A DNA stretch of 64,000 nt from Orthonyx spaldingii. Its lineage: Eukaryota; Chordata; Aves; Passeriformes; Orthonychidae. Where the stretch lies: NCBI GenBank assembly GCA_013397795.1, contig VZTJ01004779.1, positions 537,835 through 601,834 on the forward strand, written 5' to 3'. Position 1 is the stretch's first letter. The number at the start of each line of letters is the position of its first letter. Below the pieces are notes generated by a model. That model did no database searches. It was not told the origin of the DNA and saw only the letters and a program-made list of their open reading frames with translations. Made by a program: the position numbers and the translations under genes. This document shows positions 22,891 to 36,240 of the stretch, one piece after another.

Positions 22891-25800
22891 CCTGTTTCAG
22901 ATTGCTGGTGGCCAAGAAGTTCTGAAAATCTACCTCAGCATCTCTGCAGGTTCTGCTGTTGTCTTCAACCCACAACCAGGCATCTGTAGCTGAGTGTCAT
23001 TGCTTTCCCATTGCCTACATTTACACAGATTTGTGTTCTTAAAAGAAGAAAAGGACATTTCAAAGGTATGAACCATGAGAACCAGTAACTCTCAAAATGT
23101 ACAAGAAACAGAATTTTAATTACAGTGTTAGATCTCTTGGAAAAGTAGCACACTGCACTGCCATTGAAGTCTGTAGCATGGCCCACAAACACAGGAGCAC
23201 AGAACTGAAGGCACTTTCAAATACAAATACTCAAATGTACACTTAATTTATATAGGACCAAATACTCCTTCTCGGGCCAGGAGCTGCCATTTGGTTCAGA
23301 GTTTGTTGACTGCACGGCTGAGGAGCTGTGAAGGCCGAGGCTGCCATCCATTGAGCTGCTCTTCCTGGTAGCACCAGCTGCAGCTGCTCGGTTTCTGTGC
23401 TCTGCTACAGCCTCAAAGGATGTAAAGATACAATCTGTTATGTGATTTGAAGAAACGCAAAAAGTATGAAAAATAAAATATCCTGTAATGTTTTGATGTT
23501 AAGTATCTTGAAATAAGGGAAGATGTTTTACTTTTAGCCCCATTTTCAGGTTCATACAAAATTCTTAAACATTATGCTCAAATATTCTTTCTGCTTGTAA
23601 GAACACAAACTGCTGTAAATATAATTTTGGTGACTGATCCAATACTTTCCATTCTAGATGGCACTAGGAAACAAAAGCCAAGGAGTTAGAAAGATCACTA
23701 TTTCATTTCATTCTATCAGTGGTTCCTTGCATGCTTTCATTCAGTAACACTAACCTGTGTGCTAATATGTGGTCCCTCAACTAGTTTTAAAATGCTTACT
23801 CAGTGACAATTGTAAGGTTTCTCACCTGTGGGAATTGGCATGGTCTGAGGAATAATTCAAATCAGATTACACTAAGTTATCATTTTTGAAAACAAAATAC
23901 CCTTTAGTATTAACTAAAAATTGACCATGTTACATATTTCTCTTCCAAGCAATCATTAATATTCCCAGTGGGAATACTACCAAGTTACAGTTGTTCCACT
24001 TTAAAATTTGTTTTTAATTCAATACCTAAAGGACAGAATAGATTGCTGTATATTTTTCAGAAGATGTATTTCTTCTGTTGTTTCTGAATTAATCTGGGTA
24101 AGAGCTTTGCAGTCATAACTTATTATCACAGAATCTTACATACTATAATGTTCTTGATCTATTAGAAAAGGAACAAATACTTTTGCTTTCATGAAAGCTA
24201 AGTGCTATAGGAATAACAAACAATTCTGTGATGTTCTGCATAATTGGATTTAGTGTTCCTTCAAGAGGTTGCTGTGAAGCTGTCTATAACACACTTCTGG
24301 TTTCCTGGGTGAGTCTAACCTTGCATAAATTTGAGTTGACAAAATGTGCAGTAGTTTTTACAGCTATACATAGAGGATAATAATTTAATTTTTGGCAGAA
24401 GCCCAAAAGCTGAGACCAGTTGTTTCTTGTCTTTGGATATCAGTACAGGTTTATGATCCCTTACAAAATGAGTACAGGTAAATGGTTAAGTCCACCTAAA
24501 AGTCTTGCTAGGAAATACTTTTTTAGATGATGCTCTAGTATCCCTGTGTGCTACATCACTCAAGAAGAAGACATTTCCTGTTTGCTTAGGGTAATTCCAA
24601 AGTGTTTTATTGCTTGAGCTTGCACAGTGTAAGAACCCATTACTATAGACCCAGTTATGCTGTTGTGACTGAAATTAAATACGGCAACGAAATATAGGGC
24701 ATTTTAAGTGTGAATTTAAATTTCCACACACTTTATTTGCATTGACATACATTTTAATGGCTACCTAATTTTTGAGTTTTATTTCTTTCTGTAGGTGTTC
24801 TAAGAGCTGGGACTTGTTTTGCCTGTGAACATGGTTCTTGATGGTAAGCCTACATTCTTACTTGTTTGCAGAATGTATAATGAAATGGTGGCATGCTGGC
24901 TCTCTGAACTTCAGTACTGTTTTAATCTATGCAGGGATCTGAATGAAATATTAAATAGGACGATAGCAGTTGATACTACTAAAAAATAATCTTATAAATA
25001 TTTCACTTTAGCACTGCAAACATAATGAAAAATACATGTATGTTTACCAATAGCAAACTATTTCTTCAGCTATTCAAAGAGTAAATACAGTATGTCCACA
25101 TTTAAATGTTACTATCAGTGGTCCTTATTTAAATAGTCAGCACACAATTCTAGTTACCATATGAGTGTACTTTTTAAGTTCTAAATACAAAGAAAACTCT
25201 TTTGACTCAGTTGTCACTAAGGGGTTTTGGACAGAAATCACAAAGAGGCATTATGTACTGTCCATACACTGTAATAGATATCCTGTCATTTTTTTTTCGC
25301 TTTGGTAGAAATTTATTATATTTACTATATATTCCTTTCAGCATCTTGGTAGTTAAAGCTGAGCTCATTTTTACATTCACATTATTTTGCTTGGTGACCA
25401 CAGTAGCTGTAACTCAGCAAGGTGCTTAATTATGTTCACATGTCACATTTTAATGATAATAATTTTCTGATTCAGCCTAGAAATTCTGCCTGCATGACCT
25501 GTGTGACTTACAGTGCTTTACCTAGCCTTATCACCATTAATACCTTAATGCAAACATAGAGTTAAGAACCTGTTTATTTATTCACATAAAATTTGTTTTG
25601 ATGCCAATTATTTTCACTGCAACAAGGTATGGATTTGGTGACTTCAGATAAAAGCAAGCAGGGAGAAGGATGATCTTTGCATCAGGAAAGACTCTGATTA
25701 CCCAAAAATCAGAATTTCCCATCTGTGTAGGCTCCCTTAACTTTTCAAAGAAGATTCATTGAGTACTACATTTGGATTATTTTCAAATGACATCATTATA

Positions 25801-26478
25801 AATGAAAAAAACACTGCTCTCCAGAGACTATAAGGAGCTCATGCTTTTCCTCCTTAGAGAACACGCCAAAGAAATATTTCCCCACTATAATCGGTTCATG
25901 ATGCACACTGGCAGGATGCCACCTCCAAAATTTGTATCTACGTGACAGTGTCACAATAGAAGTGTTGGCATAATCTGCAAGTTCTTTGTGATCCTTTGCA
26001 ACAAATGTCAATATGTATCTGTAAAAGATCTTTTTTTTTCACCAAAGATTTAGATTGATTTCTAAATTATGTGAATTTTTTATTGTTCTAGGTGAGACTG
26101 ATGAACAATCAGACCATGTTGTCTAGCATTGAGATCTAATTTTGCACAATGTAGTTGAAAAACTGATTTCAGAATACATCGACCACAGAACTGAAAAGCT
26201 ACAAGGCAGAAACATCAATCAAAACCTGCCTTTTATGAGGTCTACACTGCTTGGGGTCTACTCTGCTCCAAGCCCTAGCTGCACATGGGGATGGATTCAT
26301 GGGCGTTTTGGAAATAGGAAGCCGCTTCTCAGCTTGGATTCTGCCATTCTTAAGCCCAAGCAAACACTCACTACTTCCCTGGAACACCGGCAGCACCCTC
26401 TGTTGCTGTAGCACACATGCAGACATTTACTGAATATAACATTTTCAGAGCACGTGTAACCAGAGGAGAAGTCATCTT

Positions 26479-26518
26479 TAATGACTAAAAATCTCTAAGA
26501 AGATATTTTTAGTCATTA
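26479..26518. repeat. 40-bp foldback (18-bp stem, 4-nt loop)
   Basis: TAATGACTAAAAATCTCT (26479-26496) and AGATATTTTTAGTCATTA (26501-26518) are reverse complements apart from one position, around an AAGA loop. It is AT-rich, so the stem is less stable than the one at 13624. No family was recognised. Confidence 0.8.
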
Positions 26519-29500
26519 GAAAGTTCATCATGTGATCAGGACCAATTATGACAGTCATTTTACAAGAGTTAAAAGAGGCTTTTCCATCCTTCAGAGCAAA
26601 GAAATACAGACAGAGTCTATAATGGCCCACGTACCCCAAGCTACAGGTGCTCCACCTTGCTAAGTTCTTTTGTACTCTTATGCTCTTAAAAATGAAGTCT
26701 CTAAAACTGGCTGATCAAATAAAGTTATAGAATGGCCTAATCAAATTGCTGGTGATTTTTGGCAAATGAAATTAGGAAAATAAAAAAATAAAGATTTGGT
26801 AAATATTCTGTGTCTTACATAGCAAAACAGAATAGAAATTTCCAATATACATATAGAGAGTATGCCTGTTGTGTCCTAGTCCTGGAGCTTGAGGACAAAG
26901 GAATGTCCTAAAATGAACACAACATACAACTCATAATAACACGGGCATATTGTTAAATTCATCTGAGTTAAAACACGGCAGGGTGAAAAAACTAAGTAGT
27001 TTTCATTTGGATTTCATAGCTTTCATTCAATGTAACTCCAAAAAGATTATAAAATTTTGGGGGGATGAATCTGTCTTAGGAACATACTAATTCAGAGAGT
27101 GGACAAAAGTATAATAGGCAATAAACCATCTTTTGAATCTTATTAAGAGCAAAAAATAGTATTTGATTACTTGCAAATTATGTAGCATTGCAGAATATAG
27201 GATATTCTGTCAGCCAAGGATAAATTATAGAAATTAATTAGGCTGCTCTAAAAAAATAAGGCAGCATATCTCCTACTCCCTCAAAAAATACCTCTCTTCT
27301 CAAAAATAAGTATAATACAGCATTTTAAAATATTAAAACAAGGAGCACAAGAGAGAGATTTAGAATGGGTTATTTTCAACTGCCATTGTAAAATAATTTT
27401 TTATTGGAACCCTTTTTTCTCCAAAACACAAAATATTAGTTACAAAGAAAAATTTCTTGCTTCTGGGTGAAGAGAAGGGGGAGAACATCATCATTTGAAA
27501 ACTGACTCTGTAATTTTTTTCAGAAATTTGTATCACAATGTGTTATGGTAGAAAGGGTCACTTAGCACAAAAGTGCAGAAAAGAGAAAAATATAAATATA
27601 GAGCTTGAATTCCATAAATACTATTTAATTGCAAATCAAATAAATCATTAAGATTTATGGAGAGATTTTTTTGTGGTTTTCCTGCGGATAATGCATAATG
27701 AAAAAATGAAAGTCCACTGTAAAATTAATTCTACTAACTTTATTCCAGAAGTAAGTATAAAGATAGTCTCTCAAAATATGCCAGTGTTTTACTACTCTTA
27801 AAGACCTTTAGCAGTCAGGCCAAGGCAAGCACTACCAAAAGCTGTGGCTATGGCCATGAAATTCTAAACAAGGAAGAAACGGACTGAAGACATTTTCTCC
27901 TAATTTTAAATCTCCTGATTTACCCATCACACAAGTCTTGACATTGAATTGGTGTTGAGGGTTGCCAGAAATCCACCATGACAATCACAGTGGCAAGACC
28001 TGTGAAGTGTGTTTGGTTTGGTCGGTACTTTGCTGGCTTTCCCTTTCTCAGAAGCACACGTAGTTACTTCACATTTATGCCGAAATAGAAAAACACTTTT
28101 CTAGCAGACTCCTCTAGCTAATATGATCATATTTAAATGCATATAATATACAAATATTTTGTATAAATACATTTAAACGCAATAATAAAACCCCTTTGTT
28201 TTCAGAGAGTTCTCAGAGTTAGGCTGATTCATTTGTGTCCACTTATCCTTTATTTTACTATCAGGTGACATTTTCTATTTAAAACATTTACTGTGATATA
28301 TAAAAATATTAAACCATTTTTCCAAAGGATGTGAATGAATGGACATGGTCTCCGATGTTTGCTTGTCAAAAGTGATAACTGAAAGACTTTATGATATAAT
28401 GTATGCAGTGAGAAATAAGAGAGAAAGATACAGTTGCTTGCACTGGAAAATAATCTATGGGATGGGTAATGTGTCCTAAGAATCATAGAGCCCTGTCATT
28501 TTTAGACTTGAATATCTTAATTAGCAGGACTTGCCCTTTTAAACATCTTGCCTGTGCAAGAAAGAGCTTCCCTAATCTTTGCTTTTCGTAATAATCTGAG
28601 AACTCACACAGAAGGTGAGAGAAGTGAGTACTTGACTTCTCTCCCAACTTGAAGGAATTCAGAGCCACATCTCCAGTTTCTCAGGAGAGTGGTCCAAATA
28701 ACTGAAGGAAAACACGAAGGCACAGAAACAAGAAGAAAAAAGACTCAGATCTGAGCCTTAACAGTTCTGAGCTTATCCTAAGAAGGAGGGAGCTAGGTTA
28801 CACAGCTCAGTCTTGTGACCATATTTTTTATTTTTAAGCAACAATTGTCTGATATAAAATGCAGCAGATGCACTCTGATCACTTGCAATACAAACTGGTG
28901 GCTCTAGCATTCGTCATCTTTATGTTTCTGAATGAAAGCTGCTAAGGCTGCCTCATCTTGTGTTGAATTAAGTGTTGCTCCTGCTTACAAGTCCAAAACC
29001 GAAAGGCACAATCCAGGTCCTAGCACATATTTAGGTATGAAGATTTGACAGTCTGGTACTGAGGTATGCAGGCAGCAAAAGCTCATAGCCTGGGAAACGT
29101 GAATCACAAAATGTTGGCTACAGGAATATCAGCCTTTTAACCTGGCAAACCTAAATGTTCTTTCTGTTCCTTGTATTTCCAGGTTTTTCCTGTTGAAAAA
29201 AGTCCATGTTGTCTGAGCTTGGAAACCACTGGAATCTTCCAGTCACACTCTTAAGTAATTGCCAGTTATACCTGGAACACTATTTCATGCAGCCACTTCA
29301 CTGACATGCTATACTTACTAAAAAATTTACTGGGACTGGACAGTAAATTACAAGGTTTGCTCGTGGTTTTAAAAGATGTAACACATTCTGTTTTTCAGCA
29401 ATCACCATCAATGCACATGAATGAACTATGCCATTAAAATAGGATTGATGGCTGAATAGCAGAGGAAATGATATTAAAACAAATCTGGCATGAATCCTTC

Positions 29501-31324
29501 CTCTCATTTATTGCATCTCAAAAAAAAAGTAATAACCATTGTGACAAATATATGTGGGTTTTCCAACAGGAGACAGTGAATCTCATTTTTTGTAAGAGGC
29601 AGAATTACAGAGAAAAATGAAGGTGAACTCAAAACAGTAAAATTATTCCAGAAGAATCACTGAAAATCTCGGAGTTGGCATTATATTTAAAATTTACAGA
29701 TACTCTTTTTCAGACCTCAGTTACTGTATATAATTCCCAAATTAAGCACCATCATCCGTGAAAGGATCACAGCTTTTTCTTTTAATTACTTTGCTAAATA
29801 TTTACGAGTTTCTCTTTAATAGAAAGATCTAATTTTTGCTGGGTTTTTACACCCTGATTGAGAGAATTCTAATTAAACAGCAAGTCCTTCAAAACCCACA
29901 AACTCACTCCGTGAATTCATGATATAAAGTCTTGCACATGTAATACATGTCTCAGATGTATCTTAACTATTGTTGTGAGCCTCTATCATTGGCAAGGAAT
30001 TAACTGAGTTGGAGCTGGGACTGACTCTGGACACTGTCAGAGCAAAATGAGTTTGGGGAGCATGAAGGACTGATGCAAAGCTCAAGGACTGGGGTGAGAG
30101 AGCCCAGTAAAAAATGTAGAAGGCCAGGAGAGAGGCAAGTTCATATGAGAAGCAAGGGCCAGTTTTAATAAGACTCCTTTACACTTGAGGCAGACTGAAG
30201 CCTTGGTGGAGAGAGACACAAGTGGATATCATTCCTTTGCCACTATCTCGTCAACTCACAAGCAGGACACATCTGAATTATCCTGTGCCACAGCATTGAT
30301 AAACACTGGCACTTGGTCATTTAAAAGATGAAAGAGTGGAAAAATAAAGTTGAGCGGCATGAAAAGACAATGGAGAAAAATTGTCCCTAATTTAAAAATG
30401 CCACAAATAAGAATACTTTAATTTTTTTTGCTTTTTTACTTCTTATCTCTCTAGCTCACACCTTCTTTCCAATCTCTCTCAGCAATAGCTCTATCAATAG
30501 CCCTTAGAACAGGCTGCAAGTGCTTAGAAACAGGGACTACCACTTGATCCCTTGCCTCACAAGGCATGACAAATGAGGTCCCTGCATCACTCCCCCATTA
30601 CTTCTGTGCTAGGTTTTCAACAGCCCTATGTAGCTTCAGTTTCAACCAAGCAGAAAAAGACAGATGATGCTATAATTTCTATGTATAAAATAATAACAAA
30701 CACATGAAAAAATTACCATGATTAGCAGCTTATATTTATTTCTTTCAGGTAAGGGAGAAATGTAATTCAGTCACTGATTTTATGTGAACTTGACAGCAGT
30801 ACCAGCATTTTTGTGGAATTACTTAAAGGCACATCAACTATAAAAGGATAATTTTTCATGTAAGAATATAAACAGATATTATTACTTGCACCTTAAGGTG
30901 GGCAAGCATGTGTGGAAGAGGGAAAGTTGATGCTCAATTAGGGAGGATGAACTGACTATTGCTGGCATATAAACGAGATATGCAACAGCCAATAGATTGC
31001 TTATTTTCCTTACTGATCCTATGCGTATCTCAGCTCCTTAGATAAAAATGCTGTCTGAGTTTTGAGCTTATGAAATAAAACCATAAAAATTGCTAAAAGA
31101 TTAATCTTCTCACTGCTGTTGCCACAGACTGATCAGCTTGGACTCTGTCTGATTCTGTCATGTACTGAAAGCTAATTTACAAGCCATTAAATTCACCTTA
31201 ATTTGACCTGCCTAATTCTGTTTGACAACCTTTATGTTTGACTTGCTCATCCCCAAAGGTACAGGTGCGGAAAAAAGACTGGTGCTGGATGGCAAAGACT
31301 GTGGCACTCTCTCTTCCTGCAGCG

Positions 31325-31340
31325 CTCTCTCTCTCTCTCC
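31325..31340. repeat. CT dinucleotide run
   Basis: About seven CT units in intron 61, within a locally GC-richer patch. Confidence 0.8.
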
Positions 31341-32929
31341 CATGGATGTGCTTCCATCCAAGCACGGATGCAGCAGAAGTAGTACATAAAAAGCACATCA
31401 AAGCATGGGATTTCCCTTGGGCATAGTGATAGTACCTGATGCTGGATGCTTTTGGAATCTGGTGCTTATGAAAGATGGGACTCATGTATGTACTGGCAGT
31501 TTTCAGTGATTGAACATTTAGGCTTGGGAAGAATTCTGTAGATCTTTTCAAGCTTCAAATGCCTAACTTTTGCATTCATAGGTAAGATTATGTATTTGCA
31601 TGCACGTCTAAGAGAGAAAGAACAAATAAGCAAATACAAATGCCCATTTTTCTAAGTGATTTGACTGCTTCCAAAATCAACAAATTTTCACATGGCTCCT
31701 TTTCCTATGGTGATCCTCAAGTGGCATGAAGTGTCCAGAATGATGTCCACCCTTTGCTGGCTCTAATTAGTTACACAGAAGAATAATGTCTCCCTGGTGG
31801 TGGGCAGGCTAAAAGAGGTGACTATCATAACACTGATCACCTTTTAGATCAATCTAGTTTCTCAATAAAGCAGAATGGACCTAGGACATAACCATCACAC
31901 CAATTGTCTGGCTGCACTCAACACCAGCACAGAGAACAAGGACACCTTGATCAGTGTGATAATGCAGGGCAGGTCACTGTAGTCTCTTCCAGGCTTGCTT
32001 AATTTACTGTACACATTTATGCTTTCACCAGGAATACACCACAGGTCACAAGGAAAAACAGGTAACTGCTTAAATATTGTGTTCTTGTCACATACTCATA
32101 ACTCTTGCACCTTCAGTCTTGACAAGTCTGATTTGCAGTTATAGATATTGAGCCAAAAAATTATTCCCAGTGATTAAGAGTTAAAGTGATTTTGAAACAG
32201 AAATTATGAAAATAGAGCTTATTTCTTCATAGGATCATAATTTGACAAAACAAGGTTCAGGGTTGAATCAGCGTGCGTTAGTCTTATATGGCACAACACC
32301 GACCCTGGTTTTGATTTTGCAGGTCACCCTGCTGAGAATTTTCAGTCTCCCATTGAGATTTCCAGTGGAAAAATGGTTAACCTATTAAAATTACAATGCA
32401 GTATCAGCTGAAGAAAAGTTTGTCCTCTATCCCACTGTGAACGTAGCTGTGCAATAATAGTAACATCTATTTCCGATGTCTGGATAGCTTGTCCCTCTGC
32501 ATGTAGGAGACCATTATCCTGTGACTGTGTTCTGTTCTGCTGATATAATCTCTTAAATAAAGCTTTACTGTTTACTTTCCTTAATTGAAGTACAATAGAA
32601 AAGACATGGCCTTTAAGAAGCTTCACTTTAGTCCCTGCCTTGGAGCTTTGAAGGTGTTTCAAGTTGTCTTTCAGTGTACTTCAAAACATCCTTGATAAAA
32701 GAATGTGCGTGGAGGTGAAGTGGGAATTTTGCTGGCAATTATATTTTATGCAGAGTTGTAAAAAGTTTACTTAGCTGCCATTCTTCTGCCAACTTTCCCA
32801 CCCTAGTTTTGATCCTCTCATTGCTCTGCTAAGTGATCAAATCCTGTAAAATATTTTCCTTGCAGGTCTTATGTTGCCCGTTTTTGAAGCTGAACATTTC
32901 TTTGAACAGATAAACCAAATTTGTGTTAG

Positions 32930-32958
32930 TTTTGGTTTGGTTTGGTTTTTTCTTTTTT
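32930..32958. repeat. GGTTT-type simple repeat
   Basis: Three imperfect GGTTT units followed by a T run, about 330 bp downstream of exon 61 in the DMD transcript. Confidence 0.75.
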
Positions 32959-33278
32959 AATACTTTCTGGGTTAAAATCATCAGAAACTGTTTTAATTTG
33001 CTAGTCCTAAAAGGGAACCCCCAAAATAATCAAAATGAGCCTTGCAGAGATAGATGTATGGACAAAAACCACTTGATAATGGCAGATGCTTTGCTTTAAC
33101 CCTGGATCTGGAAAATATAAACTTATTTAACAGTCCTCTGCACCCAGGGGGAAAAAAAAAAGAAAACCATTGTAATACAGTCTAAAATAGGAACTCATAA
33201 CAACAGCAACTAGCACATGGCTACAAAATTATCAACTAAATGTCTATGCAAACTGCACAAGAAGAAGGGAAAAGAGAA

Positions 33279-33287
33279 ATCACTCAC
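33279..33287 (-). promoter_or_regulatory. DMD: Splice donor of DMD exon 61
   Basis: On the minus strand the exon ends TTACCA and the intron begins GTGAGTGAT. GTGAGT matches the donor consensus well and fixes the exon at 79 bp. Confidence 0.9.
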
Positions 33288-33366
33288 TGGTAAGAAAATG
33301 TTGGGAAGTAGGGCCAAAATCCCTGTGAGCTTCATGCAGTTGTCTGATGCGCTCATCAATGGCCAC
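33288..33366 (-). CDS. DMD: Dystrophin exon 61 (end of last spectrin repeat / start of hinge 4)
   Basis: Dystrophin links cortical actin to the dystroglycan complex at the plasma membrane of muscle and other cells. Read on the minus strand, this 79-bp segment follows a pyrimidine-rich tract ending in CAG and is followed by GTGAGT. It begins in phase 0, translates without a stop and leaves one base over. The peptide starts VAIDERIRQLHEAHRDFG and continues PTSQHFLT. From memory, the human counterpart differs only by conservative changes (VAVEDRVRQLHEAHRDFG, then PASQHFLS), and human exon 61 is also 79 bp. The segment covers the carboxy-terminal end of spectrin repeat 24 leading into hinge 4. 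It splices to exon 62, 12,233 bp further along the minus strand, where the leftover A joins CT to make a Thr codon. Intact splice sites and separation from exon 62 by an intron argue against a processed copy. Identification is firm; the exon number is by homology. Confidence 0.97.
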
Positions 33367-33399
33367 CTGTTAAGACAGGAGAAAAAAGATGAATCTTTT
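33367..33399 (-). promoter_or_regulatory. DMD: Splice acceptor and polypyrimidine tract of DMD exon 61
   Basis: The minus strand reads CTTTTTTCTCCTGTCTTAAC followed by the splice AG, a conventional strong pyrimidine tract. A CTGAC branch-like motif lies at 33427-33431, about 62 bases from the exon, but an intervening AG near 33401 makes its use uncertain. Confidence 0.8.
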
Positions 33400-36180
33400 C
33401 TAGACAAGAAACAAAGAGCAATTATAGTCAGATCATTTTTTTTAATTAGTGAACATTCTGTTTAAAATTAAGCAGGTTCCTGCAACAATTGTTACTCTTC
33501 AGGGTCTAGATGAGATTAAATGTGTCACTCAAAAAACAGAAGGTTAAAAAAAGTTTGTTGGTTGTCCCTCATTTTAACTGATGCTAGAAGAAGCTGAAAA
33601 TGAAAAGGCTGATAAAGGTTTAGCAAATTGGCCTGACTTTATGTACCTATAAAGAGTCTCACTGCTGCTTGCCAATATTGAAGGCAGAACATCCATCCGG
33701 TAATACTTTTCCAAAATTACTTCTAAAGTACTTTTGAAAGTACACTGTTATAATTCAGCACGTGAAAAGTAATCTCCTTTAATGTGGACAGGACAACCAT
33801 ATTTTAACCAAGTGCTGAAATGAGGTTAACCAAAAAAAGAGCAGCTGGTACAAACATTTCCCTGTTCTTTTAATCACTCAAATCATAGCCCCTCAACCCT
33901 TTCCTTGGAATAGTCCTTTGAAGAATGTGTTCCTAATGTTTGGTTGGGTTGGTGCACTGCATGAAAACAGAGATGATAGTTTAGGACTGGTTTTATCTCT
34001 ACCCTTGAAAATCCCAGTGAAGTGGAGTATTGAGCAAGCAGCCAAAAGGGGGTGGTTACAATAAGATTCTCTGGTGTATGAGTGACACCTACCAGTCCCT
34101 TCATATGCTAGAAGGATGTCATTATGTTAGACCTAAGAATGGGATTAGGTAAAGCAAGGAAAAATGCTTGAAAGTAATGTTAGAATATTTTTGAAATGTA
34201 ATAAATAATGTAACTGAGAGGAAGCAGATTCACTTAAATATTGCGTGTAAGGAAAAGTGTTCCATCAACACTGGCATAGCAGAAGGAAGGTGTGTTTTCA
34301 TTGGCCTAATTGGGAGATACATAGCAAGGAAACAAATAGGTTGCACAAGTAAAAAACAATCCACATTTTAAAACTTCCAGGGAATTTTTTTGGTTGGTGA
34401 TAGGAGGGAACTATTGTATAATAACTAGGCATGATACAGTCAGAAGAGAAAAATAATGATAGAATTAATGAGCTATTTTTATGACTGTGGTGTTTGCCAG
34501 ATAACCCCTAGACCCCAAAATCTTGTTTAACTAAGCAATAGCAATTTATTGCCAAGACATGATTTCTTTGCTTACAGTTTTAAAACTAACACTATAAGCA
34601 AAAATGACCATTTCCTTTCTTTCCTCAAACAATTTTCCAGGTGCTTTTCCTGCAGCTTCCTTCATTTCTATGTCATCTTTTCTCCTCTGGCTTCCCACTG
34701 AATTGCATGGGCAGATGTTCTGTTAAGCAATGCTTCATACCAGGGACTGGCTTTGAGCTTGAGTTCACACCTAATTCACAGCACAGATACAAGCTGGGGA
34801 AGTCTGTAAGTGCATAGAAAACCACAAAAGGGTTGCTTCTGGTCGTTAATATAATGAGTTTAAGTACAGAATCATCAACTCATGTGCTATTCTTTTTAAC
34901 CAAGAAACGACCTTTCAGTGAAGACTAGAAAGATAATTTTAAGCATACATAAACACATGCAAATAAAACCCACTGGAAAAATGTAATGAAAATGTATATA
35001 CTCTTTAGAATTTTCTTAAAATTACCTCATAACATACTTATTGTGTCATTAGGAAATATTGGTTAATAAAGAAATATATGGCTCCTCCTTTATATTAGTC
35101 CATACTTCTCATTAAGTCAACTAGGATGGAAAAAGAACTTACTGGCATGAAGAGTCCCTAAAGAGAATGAGAACTTTACAAATACACAGTGGGGAGCAGT
35201 GTTTCATATAGGAAAATTTCAACAGCCAAACTGTGGTCAGAAAAGAGCATGGGAACCCTTTCGTACGCATGACCACTGTCAGCACACAGCCTATACAACT
35301 TCTGTAAGTGTGCTAAAACTGAGAATTCCAATCCCTTCAAAATATCCATGTGATCTTTAAACTGTACAAAATTATTAACCTGAAGATTTTCAGCTGTATA
35401 TGTGCATCAGCAAAATAAAATACCTTACACACTTCAGGGTAAACTTTTCAGCTGAACAGCTTTGGATGCGAGCCAGGAAATACCTCTGACTAGAGGCAGA
35501 TTTTGTCAATACCGAGAAGAATAAAACATTGAGAAATCTTGAGTATTCTCCAGGAAATATCACCGGAGAGTACAAAATGTTATTCCACTTGGATGCCAGG
35601 AAATACCACTTGCTGATGTATTGGCATACTACTTTTTAGGTAAAAACTAGTAAAAGATGAACTCACTGTAGGTGGTAGAGTAAGGAAGATTATTGCAGTT
35701 AGTTTCTATTAATTTTACCAAAACGAACATGTAAATGATAAAATAACAGAATTTGAACCCACATACATCTTCATAAATGCTTCGTGATTCTTGAAAAAAA
35801 TTCTCACTGGCACATAAAACTGTATGCATGTAAAACTGTATTTTTCATAAACAAGACATAGGTAATTCCCTTTGTTTTCCTTCAATTAAGTGAAATAGGC
35901 TCCTCTAAAATAAGAACAAACAGTATCCCTTGTATTTTTGTATGTTATGCTCTGAACCAAGAGCAGTTGAACAAAATCTTGTTGTGAACAACTGGAGCTT
36001 TGTGGGAAGAAAACTGCAAAATTTTCAAGCCCATTCAAACATTCATTTCCCTTGCTTTAAATGGAAGAATAAATATATGCTATTAATGAAGGAAAAATTC
36101 TCTTCTGGTTTCAGTAGCATTGGCTTAGCCAAGCAAAAAGTAATACTTTAAAGGTACTATTACCAGAATGCAACATGCAG

Positions 36181-36240
36181 GATCACAGAATGGGTGAAGT
36201 CAGAAGGGACCACAGTGGGTCATCTGGTCCAATCTCCATG
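36181..36240 (-). mobile_element. CR1 LINE, short 3' fragment
   Basis: GATCACAGAATGGGTGAAGT, CAGAAGGGACC and GTCATCTGGTCCAA are the reverse complement of a CR1 3' end. Only about 60 bp remain. It is too far from the ORF2 fragment at 39455-40215, with non-CR1 sequence between, to be the same insertion. Confidence 0.8.

Larger units (their letters stand above)
21055..33287 (-). other. DMD: DMD intron 61 (complete, 12,233 bp)
   Basis: This is the whole intron between exons 61 and 62, with a GTGAGT donor at 33282-33287 and an AG acceptor at 21055-21056 on the minus strand. It is AT-rich and mostly unique sequence. Identified contents are one 3'-terminal CR1 fragment in the same sense as the gene (22579-22890), a foldback (26479-26518), a short CT run (31325-31340), a GGTTT-type run (32930-32958) and the simple-repeat block beside the acceptor (21065-21124). 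I found no second gene. A chance splice-like mini-exon on the opposite strand at 24795-24843 was rejected. Confidence 0.95.

Noticed and set aside
24795..24843. Splice-like mini-exon on the plus strand with an ATG in good context, between TTTCTTTCTGTAG and GTAAGC.
   Set aside because: It lies inside DMD intron 61 on the opposite strand, encodes only a few residues (MVLD), and has no partner exons. Such AG...GT pairs occur by chance.
28478..28500. AGAATCATAGAGCCC as a CR1 3' end.
   Set aside because: Only about 12 bases match and the following sequence does not continue as CR1.
20994..33366. Utrophin as the host gene.
   Set aside because: The residues around the first WW tryptophan are GPWERAISPN as in dystrophin; utrophin as I recall has LPWQRSISHN. 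The long introns also fit DMD.
33210..33407. 65-residue minus-strand frame over exon 61.
   Set aside because: It is in a different frame from the dystrophin peptide and runs through both splice sites.
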